Shown here: in pieces, positions 25,758-32,676 of the stretch | How positions within the stretch are numbered: position 1 is the stretch's first letter | Layout: each line of letters starts with the position of its first letter | Source: an uncultured Lachnospiraceae bacterium | GTDB taxonomy: Bacteria > Bacillota > Clostridia > Lachnospirales > Lachnospiraceae | DNA: 64,000 nt | Direction: 5' to 3' | NCBI GenBank assembly: GCA_910586255.1 | Contig: CAJUHR010000002.1 | Location: 1-64,000 of the forward strand | Notes under the pieces: model-generated | Told to the model about the DNA's origin: nothing | Databases searched by the model: none | Seen by the model: only the letters and a program-made list of their open reading frames with translations | Program-made: the position numbers and the translations under genes

Positions 25758-26063
25758 ATGTTTGTGTTAGCGGGGGCGATACTGATTGGCGGTACGTTGA
25801 CTGCGCATGCGGCAACAGGGCAGTGGAAACAGGATGCTACCGGCCGGTGGTGGGAAAGGCTTGGTGGAGGCTATCCGACCAACGCCTGGATATGGATCGA
25901 TGGAAACAATGACGGCAGGGCAGAGTGCTATTACTTCGATTCTGTCGGCTGTATGCTGGCAAACACGATCACCCCGGACGGCTACACCGTGAATGCGGAT
26001 GGCGCATGGACGGAGAACGGCGTGGTACAGACCCAGGGGACGAACAGCAAACTGTACGACTAG
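25758..26063 (+). CDS. Small secreted cell-wall-binding-repeat protein, possibly a decayed remnant
   Basis: A 101-residue product with a signal-peptide-like start (MFVLAGAILIGGTLTAHA) and then one module of the choline/cell-wall-binding type (GQWKQDATGRWWE ... WIWIDGNNDGRAECYYFD ... PDGYTVNADGAWTENGVVQ). Such modules usually occur in series on large surface proteins; here there is only one. ATG 25758 has no good ribosome site. An in-frame ATG-AGA-AAA-TAA eleven codons upstream suggests the true start was lost by a nonsense or frameshift change. It may be a broken or very weakly expressed gene. Confidence 0.55.
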   Translation: MFVLAGAILIGGTLTAHAATGQWKQDATGRWWERLGGGYPTNAWIWIDGNNDGRAECYYFDSVGCMLANTITPDGYTVNADGAWTENGVVQTQGTNSKLYD

Positions 26064-26397
26064 TTATTTTGGTCCTGTACACGGGGAGGAAAGGAATATG
26101 GCCGCTAGAGCGGCCCCGCCTCGGCACGGCTAGTATGGGAAAGCCTCTCCCTACTTGATTAAAAGTATCTTCATAGTCCCCCAAAAAGTGAACCCAAATT
26201 CATTTATGATATGCCATACTCCTATATAGGAAACTGTTCATGGTTTGAATCGTGAAAGTTCTATACTATAATCCCAAGAAAGAAAGCATATCATCTGGTT
26301 TCCGAAGAAGGATCCATTATTCAAAAATATTTCCCACGAATTTCTATTAATACTTTCTTACGAATTTCTCCAAAAGTGTGAACTTTTTTCGATTTTG
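26064..26397. other. AT-rich intergenic region
   Basis: About 330 bases between the small wall-binding gene and the next promoter. Apart from a short palindrome (GCCGCTAGAGCGGC, 26102-26115) and AT-rich sequence I see no gene, RNA or repeat. Confidence 0.5.
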
Positions 26398-26427
26398 TTG
26401 ACATATCCCGTCTTTTGTCATTATAAT
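26398..26427 (+). promoter_or_regulatory. Strong sigma-A promoter for the glucosaminidase gene
   Basis: TTGACA (26398-26403), 18 bases and TATAAT (26422-26427), about 40 bases before the start codon at 26467. Confidence 0.8.
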
Positions 26428-26466
26428 AGGGAATATGCTATAAAATGAAAATATTGGAGAATATAG

Positions 26467-28821
26467 ATGAAAATACAGATGTGGAAAAAAGGAGCGGCAG
26501 TTTTTTTGGCACTGTTGCTTGGCATTCAGATGCCCTTTGCCATGGAATCTCCCTGGAGACAGGCCTATGCCTACACGGAGCGTCAGGCAGTGGTCAATGC
26601 CTCTTCCTTAAATGTACGCAGCGGACCAGGCACATCCTATTCCCGGGTGATGAATCTTGCAAAGGGGACTTCCGTCACGGTGATCAATGAGACAACCGGA
26701 AGTGACGGAAAGCTGTGGTACCAGATACGCAGCGGAGGCAGTACCGGCTATGTGCTGGGAACCTATCTGCGTTTCCCGGTTTCTTACAGTCAGGATTCCA
26801 ATTTTGAAGCTTATCTAAACGGACAGGGATTTCCGGAAAGCTATAAGCCGGCTCTCAGACAGCTTCACGCCCAATATCCCAATTGGGTGTTCGAGGCTCA
26901 TCAGACTGGCCTGGACTGGAATACGGTCATTCAAAATGAGAGTATTATTCCCAGGAGCCTGATACATAAAAACAGTATTTCATCTCACAAATCTACGGCG
27001 GACGGAGCCTATGACTGGGACAATGGCACCTGGACCGGATTTGACGGAAGCGCCTGGGTGGCGGCTTCGGAGGATATTATCCGTTATTACATGGATCCCA
27101 GGAATTTTCTGGACGATGTGTATATTTTCCAGTTTATGAGTCATGGCTATGACGCCTCCACCCAGACAAGGGACGGCTTGCAGGCCATGGTAAGGGGAAC
27201 CTTTCTGGACGGCAGCACCACCGGAGCAGGCACCTGGACCGGCGGAAGCGGCACCGGAGGCAGCTCTTACGGACCGGGGGGAAGCTCCTCCGGTGTTGTA
27301 GTATCTCCCGGTGGTTCCGGCAGCGGCGGGCCGGGAGTATCTGGCGGAGGGGGAACAAACAGCAGCATATCCGGCGGCGGAAACGGGCCGGGAGGAAACG
27401 GCGGCACCAGCCAGAGTCCGGGGAATACAGGCGGCCAGCAGGTCCGGCTGAGATCTCCCTCAGCCTCTGTCAGCCGTCATGATGTTCCCCGGGTGGCTTC
27501 TTCTGTCCGGGTAGGGGTAAAGCCGGGCCAGGACGGTTCAGGCGGGACATCCTCCCCGGGTGGCAATTCTCAAGGGGGGACTTCCCCCTCTCCGGGAGGC
27601 GGTTCCTCTCTGTCCCCAGGAGGCAGCTTGCAGGGAGGCGGGACCTCTCTGTCGCCGGGGGGCAGCCTGCAGGGCGGGACATCCTCCTCTCCGGTGGTAT
27701 CTCCGGGAGGCGGTGCATCCTCCTATCCAGGCGGTCCCCAGAACGGCTCTTCCTCTCCGGCTGTGCCGGGGGGCAATGGTTCCGGCGATTCCTCCTCCGG
27801 GGCATACACATCAGGAAATGGGGGAACCATATCCTATGTGGACGTGATCATGCAGGCTGCCCAGGTATCCGGCGTGAATCCTTACGTTCTGGCTGCCATG
27901 ATTATTCAGGAACAGGGCTCTGACGGCCGCGGCAACTCTATCAAGGGAAACAATTCCTCCTATCCGGGCTATTATAATTATTTTAATGTGGGGGCTTACG
28001 CGGCAGGTGGCATGGGAGCCGTGGAGCGGGGGCTGTGGTATGCCTCCCAGAACGATTCCTATGGAAGGCCCTGGAACACCCCGGAAAAGTCCATTATCGG
28101 CGGGGCCCAGTTTTATGGGGAGAACTATGTCCGGGCAGGACAGGATACGTTTTATTTAAAAAAGTATAATGTGCAGGGAAGCAATTTGTATAAGCATCAG
28201 TATATGACCAATGTGGACGGCGCGGCCTCGGAGGGCTCTATTTTTGCTGAGAGCTATTCGGACAGGCTAAAGACCATGCCTCTGCGCTTTAAGATTCCGG
28301 TGTACCGCGGTATGCCAGACAGTCCCTGCATGCGCCCTACAGGGGACGGAAGTCCCAATAATAAGTTAAAGGGGCTGGGGGTGGAGGGCTTTTCCCTGAC
28401 GCCAACCTTCAGCCGGGATACCTACTCCTACAATCTGATTGTGGATAATTCTGTCAGTACGGTCTCTGTCTATGCCACGGCCATTGACCAGGCGGCTTCA
28501 CTTAGCGGTACGGGGAATTTTCAGATATCTGCCGGAACCAACGAAATCCGGGTGCGGGTGCGGGCGCAGAACGGAAGCGAGCGGGATTATGTGATCTATG
28601 TGGTTCGCCGGGGAGGTGGTCCCACCTATAACAGTAGCATAGGAGGCGGCTCTTCACCGGCCACAGGCCCGGCCAGTCCGTCAGGAAACACATCCGCAGG
28701 CCAGATGAGCCCGGTGATTGGCCCGGGTGGAAGCGGATCGGCAAACACCGGTGCGGGCGGCAGTCCTTTGGGAAGCGGAGCAACGCCAGGCGGAAATAAT
28801 GTGATCATTATCAGTCCATAA
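26467..28821 (+). CDS. Secreted SH3b / N-acetylglucosaminidase-like cell wall protein with large Gly/Ser/Pro insert
   Basis: A 784-residue secreted protein. In order: signal peptide (1-36), SH3b wall-binding domain (about 38-102, VNASSLNVRSGPGTSYSRV), a helical domain seen in Lachnospiraceae glucosaminidases (about 105-245), a low-complexity Gly/Ser/Pro stretch (about 246-450), the catalytic glucosaminidase-like domain (about 451-610, glutamate in MIIQEQGSDGRG, YGRPWNTPEKSIIGGAQFY), a cadherin-like beta-sandwich (about 633-714) and a Gly/Ser tail. It probably cleaves peptidoglycan glycan strands. The insert contains near-repeats of SLSPGGSLQGG. A membrane-anchored partner gene with similar beta domains follows 85 bases later. 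Confidence 0.85.
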   Translation: MKIQMWKKGAAVFLALLLGIQMPFAMESPWRQAYAYTERQAVVNASSLNVRSGPGTSYSRVMNLAKGTSVTVINETTGSDGKLWYQIRSGGSTGYVLGTYLRFPVSYSQDSNFEAYLNGQGFPESYKPALRQLHAQYPNWVFEAHQTGLDWNTVIQNESIIPRSLIHKNSISSHKSTADGAYDWDNGTWTGFDGSAWVAASEDIIRYYMDPRNFLDDVYIFQFMSHGYDASTQTRDGLQAMVRGTFLDGSTTGAGTWTGGSGTGGSSYGPGGSSSGVVVSPGGSGSGGPGVSGGGGTNSSISGGGNGPGGNGGTSQSPGNTGGQQVRLRSPSASVSRHDVPRVASSVRVGVKPGQDGSGGTSSPGGNSQGGTSPSPGGGSSLSPGGSLQGGGTSLSPGGSLQGGTSSSPVVSPGGGASSYPGGPQNGSSSPAVPGGNGSGDSSSGAYTSGNGGTISYVDVIMQAAQVSGVNPYVLAAMIIQEQGSDGRGNSIKGNNSSYPGYYNYFNVGAYAAGGMGAVERGLWYASQNDSYGRPWNTPEKSIIGGAQFYGENYVRAGQDTFYLKKYNVQGSNLYKHQYMTNVDGAASEGSIFAESYSDRLKTMPLRFKIPVYRGMPDSPCMRPTGDGSPNNKLKGLGVEGFSLTPTFSRDTYSYNLIVDNSVSTVSVYATAIDQAASLSGTGNFQISAGTNEIRVRVRAQNGSERDYVIYVVRRGGGPTYNSSIGGGSSPATGPASPSGNTSAGQMSPVIGPGGSGSANTGAGGSPLGSGATPGGNNVIIISP

Positions 28822-28906
28822 GGGGTGACGGTTCAAGGAATATCTGAACTGCTGCCATAGGGGGCTGGATGAAATATAATTACAGAATAGAGAGTCAGGA
28901 GAGATT

Positions 28907-30517
28907 ATGAACAGACAGGCAAGACAATTCATCGGCAGGCTGTTGACGGCAGTGTTGCTGGCGGCAGTGATGACATTTGAGAGTTTTGCGGCCAATGGGC
29001 GGATTGCGTTTTCGGATCCGTCTACGCAGGTAGGACAGGAGGTCAGCGTTACAATGAAATTCAGCGCCACAGACGGACAGCTTCTGGGGGACACGAAGGT
29101 GACGCTGGATTACGATGCGGGAATGTTGGAGTATATCGGCGGGAGTGACAATGTAAGCGGAGGCACCGGAAAGCTTGTGGTCCGCGGTGCTTCCGGCACA
29201 GCTGAGGTGGCGTCAGAGCTCCGTTTCCGTGCCTTAAAGGCCGGAAGCGCCACCATCACCGTAAGTGACTGGGAGGGCTATGATAACAACGGAGGCGCCT
29301 TGGCAGAGGTGAAAAAGGGTTCTTCCAAAATCACGATTCAGCCACTGGAGACCTCCTCGGAGGATGCAAGCTTAATATCCCTGCAAATTTCCCCGGGAAA
29401 TCTGGAGCCGGCCTTTACGCCGGAAACCGAGAACTATACGGCCACGGTAGGGATGGATACAGAGAATCTTATGGTCAGCGCTGTACCTGCCAATGAGAAG
29501 GCCACAGTGGCTTTGGAGGGAGATTCCGGTCTGCAGCAGGGAGAAAACACGGTGGTTTGCCGGGTCACGGCAGAAGACGGAACCACAGTAAAGGCCTACA
29601 CCATTGTGGTCAATAAGGTGGAGGGCGGAGAAAACGGCGGTGAAGCCACCATACCGGAGGAATCACCGGAGGTGCTTGCAGAGCTGAGCGCTCTGGCAAA
29701 GAAGGTCCAGATCATTCCCCGTCCGGAGGATGTGGCGGTACCGGAGGGGCTGAAGGAAAGCGAGATTACCATTGGCGGCGCCAAGGTGACAGGATGGGTT
29801 CCCGATGGACAGACGGATCCGATATACTGTGTGTTCTATTGCATGAATGAAAACGGGGAGAAGGATTTCTACCGCTATGACCGGGGAGAGAAGACTCTTC
29901 AGCGCTATTTTGACGATGGTGTGAAGGTGAATCCGGAGCTTTTGGAAGCAGGAGAGAAGTATAATGATCTGGTAGATGATTACAATATGCTTAAGTGGAT
30001 TGCTATTGGCGGCGGCGGAGCGCTGGCAGTGCTGGTATTGCTGCTCTTGATCCTTTTGATTGCTTCCAGACGCGGCCAGGCAGGCCGCGGCAGTTCTCCC
30101 AGCTACCCGGCAGCCAGGGAGGCCGGCGCGGCGTCCCGGGCTGCATCGAAAAAACGGATGAGCCGCGAGGAGCGCTATATGATGGGCGAGGAAGAGGATT
30201 ATGAGGAGGAAGAGGACTATGAGGATCCGATTCCTGTGGAGGCCTATCAGCCGGAGCCGGCCAATCAGAGAGACTCCGCTGATTATCGTCCGGAGCCGGC
30301 CGTAAAGAAGGCGGGAAGACCTGGAAAGCCTGCCGGGGACGGCGGCTATCCGGGCCAGAGAGCGTCTCAGGCCCGGACAGGACAGCAGGCGCCCATGGTT
30401 GATATGGAAAAAACCCTTGCCGCAAGCCTGGCCAGAGAGGCTGCGGCCTTAGAGGACGGAGCATCCGGCAACACGGAGGACGGAGACGATTTTGAATTTT
30501 TTGACTTGGATGAATAA
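28907..30517 (+). CDS. Membrane-anchored surface protein with cohesin-like and cadherin-like domains
   Basis: A 536-residue protein. A signal peptide (1-29, ending FESFAA) precedes a cohesin/CARDB-like beta-sandwich (about 30-145, QVGQEVSVTMKFSATDGQL). A cadherin-like domain (about 155-245, NLEPAFTPETENYTATVGM) and a linker follow. One membrane helix (about 362-385, IGGGGALAVLVLLLLILLIA) leads to a cytoplasmic tail rich in Glu, Tyr and Pro (YMMGEEEDYEEEEDYEDP). The cadherin-like domain is shared with the preceding secreted enzyme, suggesting they work together at the wall. The function is unknown. A 10-bp hairpin follows its stop and merges with the next promoter. Confidence 0.75.
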   Translation: MNRQARQFIGRLLTAVLLAAVMTFESFAANGRIAFSDPSTQVGQEVSVTMKFSATDGQLLGDTKVTLDYDAGMLEYIGGSDNVSGGTGKLVVRGASGTAEVASELRFRALKAGSATITVSDWEGYDNNGGALAEVKKGSSKITIQPLETSSEDASLISLQISPGNLEPAFTPETENYTATVGMDTENLMVSAVPANEKATVALEGDSGLQQGENTVVCRVTAEDGTTVKAYTIVVNKVEGGENGGEATIPEESPEVLAELSALAKKVQIIPRPEDVAVPEGLKESEITIGGAKVTGWVPDGQTDPIYCVFYCMNENGEKDFYRYDRGEKTLQRYFDDGVKVNPELLEAGEKYNDLVDDYNMLKWIAIGGGGALAVLVLLLLILLIASRRGQAGRGSSPSYPAAREAGAASRAASKKRMSREERYMMGEEEDYEEEEDYEDPIPVEAYQPEPANQRDSADYRPEPAVKKAGRPGKPAGDGGYPGQRASQARTGQQAPMVDMEKTLAASLAREAAALEDGASGNTEDGDDFEFFDLDE

Positions 30518-30530
30518 GGAACGAATATTT

Positions 30531-30559
30531 GAAAGCGGCGTATTGACTTCGCCGCTTTC
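30531..30559. promoter_or_regulatory. 10-bp inverted repeat enclosing a -35 box (operator and/or terminator)
   Basis: GAAAGCGGCG (30531-30540) and CGCCGCTTTC (30550-30559) are perfect inverted copies separated by nine bases, TATTGACTT, which contain the -35 box TTGACT of the next operon. It could terminate the upstream gene, act as the operator for the GntR repressor encoded next, or both. Confidence 0.6.
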
Positions 30560-30571
30560 TTGTCCTATAAT
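30543..30571 (+). promoter_or_regulatory. Promoter of the gntR-mcsA-mcsB-clpC operon
   Basis: TTGACT (30543-30548), 17 bases and TATAAT (30566-30571). No CtsR-type heptad direct repeat (GGTCAAA) is visible nearby. Confidence 0.75.
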
Positions 30572-30616
30572 TGTTATAGCATCCATATAACAGTGCTGGC
30601 GAAAGATGGTGAGGCT

Positions 30617-31000
30617 ATGGTTCTGACAATTGATTTTGAAAGTGATGAAGCGATTTATATCCAGCTTCGGAATCAAATTATTATTGGAATTGCTGCCGAC
30701 CGGATCCGGGAGGGGGATTCTTTGCCCTCAGTACGGCAATTGGCAGAAAATATCGGGATTAACATGCATACGGTAAATAAGGCATATTCTGTATTAAAGC
30801 AGGAGGGATTTATCCGGCTGGACCGCAGGAAGGGGGCTGTGATTGCTCTGGATGTGGATAAGATCCGCGCTGTGGAGGAGCTGCGGCAGGAACTGGCAGT
30901 GATACTGGCCCGATCGATCTGTAAACGGGTCAGCCGCCAGGAGGTACATGATCTGGTGGACGAAATCTATGATTATTATGCGGGAAAATGCAGAGAATAG
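30617..31000 (+). CDS. GntR-family (YtrA-like) regulator heading the mcsAB-clpC operon
   Basis: A 127-residue protein with a GntR winged helix (about 10-75; SLPSVRQLAENIGINMHTVNKAYSVLKQEGF is the recognition region) and a short helical C-terminus, as in the YtrA subfamily. It occupies the first position of the protein-arginine kinase/ClpC operon, where ctsR is found in Bacillus and many relatives. ATG 30617 is chosen because GGTGAGG lies just upstream. mcsA follows after 36 bases. Autoregulation through the inverted repeat at 30531-30559 is an inference. Confidence 0.85.
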   Translation: MVLTIDFESDEAIYIQLRNQIIIGIAADRIREGDSLPSVRQLAENIGINMHTVNKAYSVLKQEGFIRLDRRKGAVIALDVDKIRAVEELRQELAVILARSICKRVSRQEVHDLVDEIYDYYAGKCRE

Positions 31001-31036
31001 CTGTGATGGATGGGAAGAAATCAATGGAGGATTATT

Positions 31037-31615
31037 ATGTTGTGTGAACGCTGCAAGATCAGGGAGGCTAATATTCAATATACAGAGGTGATCAATGGCG
31101 TAAAGACGGAGCATCATTTCTGCACTCAATGTGCAAAGGAGATGGATTTTGGGCCTTATGCCGCTATTTTTGACAGTGAATTTCCCTTGGGAAAGCTGTT
31201 GTCCGGGCTTTTGGGTGTTGGAGAGGAGCAGGAAGAGAAAAAAGCTCATCAGGTGATTTGCCCGGCCTGCAAGACCAGCTATGAGGAGTTTATCAAAAAC
31301 AGCCGTTTTGGCTGTCCGGAGTGCTATGGGGTTTTTGATCTTCTGATCGCAGAGAACATTAAACAGCTGCAGGGAAGCGATACCCACAAGGGAAAGCAGC
31401 CCAAGTACCATTACAATGAAACGGGCGCCTCCTTTTCCGTGGAGGATGTGGCCAGGGCAGGGGAGGATACTCCCGGGGGAGAGTTAGACAGGGAGGAGCA
31501 GATTCGGCTTTTGGATGCCAGACTTCATGAGGCCATTGCCAGGGAGGAATATGAGGTTGCGGCAAAATGCCGGGATAAGATCAGAGAATTGAGAGAGGAA
31601 ATCGGAAAATGCTAA
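31037..31615 (+). CDS. mcsA: Protein-arginine kinase activator McsA
   Basis: A 192-residue zinc protein with CxxC pairs in CERCKIREA, FCTQCAKEMD, CPACKTSYEEF and GCPECYGVFD, and a C-terminal UVR motif (about 150-185, REEYEVAAKCRDKIRELREE) that contacts ClpC. It activates the kinase McsB, whose gene overlaps its end by seven bases. The start ATG 31037 follows GGAGG; an upstream in-frame ATG at 31010 lacks a site. Confidence 0.92.
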   Translation: MLCERCKIREANIQYTEVINGVKTEHHFCTQCAKEMDFGPYAAIFDSEFPLGKLLSGLLGVGEEQEEKKAHQVICPACKTSYEEFIKNSRFGCPECYGVFDLLIAENIKQLQGSDTHKGKQPKYHYNETGASFSVEDVARAGEDTPGGELDREEQIRLLDARLHEAIAREEYEVAAKCRDKIRELREEIGKC

Positions 31616-32643
31616 AGTGGTATGAGCGTGTGGATTCGGGACGTCCGGGTATTATCAGCAGCCGGGTGCGTCTGGTGCGGAATTGGAATCAGTATGCATT
31701 TCCCTCCAGGCTGTCCCAGAAGGAGAGCCTGGAGATGCTGCACCGCCTGGAGCTGGGCCTGCAGAATTTAAATTCTCTTGACGGAAAGCATTATGAGTAT
31801 CAATATTTGGGAGACATAAGCGAGCTGGATAAGAAGGCCATGCAGGAGCGGAGGGTATTTAACGCTACCATTGCCTCCAAGAAAACGCCCGCAGGACTGT
31901 TTTTGTCTGAGGAGGAGGACACGGCCATCGTTTTAAACGGAACGGACCATATCCGGCTGCAGATGCTCTCTGCGGGGCTTCACTTGGAGGAGCTGTGGGC
32001 CCGCTGCGATCAGATGGACGACTATATCAATGCCCGCTTTCCCTATGCCTTTGACAAAAAGTACGGATACCTGACCTCTTTTCCAACCAATGTGGGAACC
32101 GGAATGAGGGCTTCGGTGGTTCTCCATCTGCCCACCCTTTCCATGGGAAAAAAGTTTAACGGACTGGTTGCGGAGATGGGGCGTTTCGGCGCGTCTGTCC
32201 GGGGAGTTTACGGGGAGGGAAGTGAGAATTACGGAGCGCTTTATGAGATTTCCAATCAGAAAACCCTGGGACTTACGGAAAAAGAGATTCTTGATTTGGT
32301 AAATCGGGTGGCTCTGCAGCTTCTTGCTCAGGAAAGACAGGTCCGCCGGATGGCTTTGGAGAAGCACAGGCTGGAATACACGGACGAGGCATACAAGTCA
32401 TACGGGGTTTTAAAATATGCCAGACGGTTAAGCGCTAAGGATGCCATGGTATTTCTCTCCCAGATTATGTCGGGAATTGTTGACGGGATTCTGGCCACAG
32501 AGGGAGACTGTGCGGTATACCGTATGATGCTGGGGATCCAGCCGGCCAACCTGCAGAAAATATCGGAGCGGCCCTTGAGCAAGGAGGAACTGGACGAGGC
32601 GCGGGCAGCGTATATTCGGGAAAAGCTGCCGGAACTTGTGTGA
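31609..32643 (+). CDS. mcsB: Protein-arginine kinase McsB
   Basis: A 344-residue ATP:guanido phosphotransferase that phosphorylates arginines on damaged proteins and marks them for ClpCP. Family motifs are SSRVRLVRNWNQYAFP (about 15-32), the nucleotide site FPTNVGTGMRASVVLHLP (about 160-177) and GEGSENYGALYEISNQ (about 202-218). It overlaps mcsA, and clpC follows within 35 bases. Confidence 0.93.
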   Translation: MLKWYERVDSGRPGIISSRVRLVRNWNQYAFPSRLSQKESLEMLHRLELGLQNLNSLDGKHYEYQYLGDISELDKKAMQERRVFNATIASKKTPAGLFLSEEEDTAIVLNGTDHIRLQMLSAGLHLEELWARCDQMDDYINARFPYAFDKKYGYLTSFPTNVGTGMRASVVLHLPTLSMGKKFNGLVAEMGRFGASVRGVYGEGSENYGALYEISNQKTLGLTEKEILDLVNRVALQLLAQERQVRRMALEKHRLEYTDEAYKSYGVLKYARRLSAKDAMVFLSQIMSGIVDGILATEGDCAVYRMMLGIQPANLQKISERPLSKEELDEARAAYIREKLPELV

Positions 32644-32676
32644 TTTGTTGTGGAAAATGAACCAGGAGGATGGAAA

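Noticed and set aside
26102..26115. Palindrome GCCGCTAGAGCGGC as an operator
   Set aside because: Short, isolated and not near a promoter; may be chance.
30480..30620. CtsR operator upstream of mcsA
   Set aside because: No tandem GGTCAAA heptads found; the head gene is GntR type.
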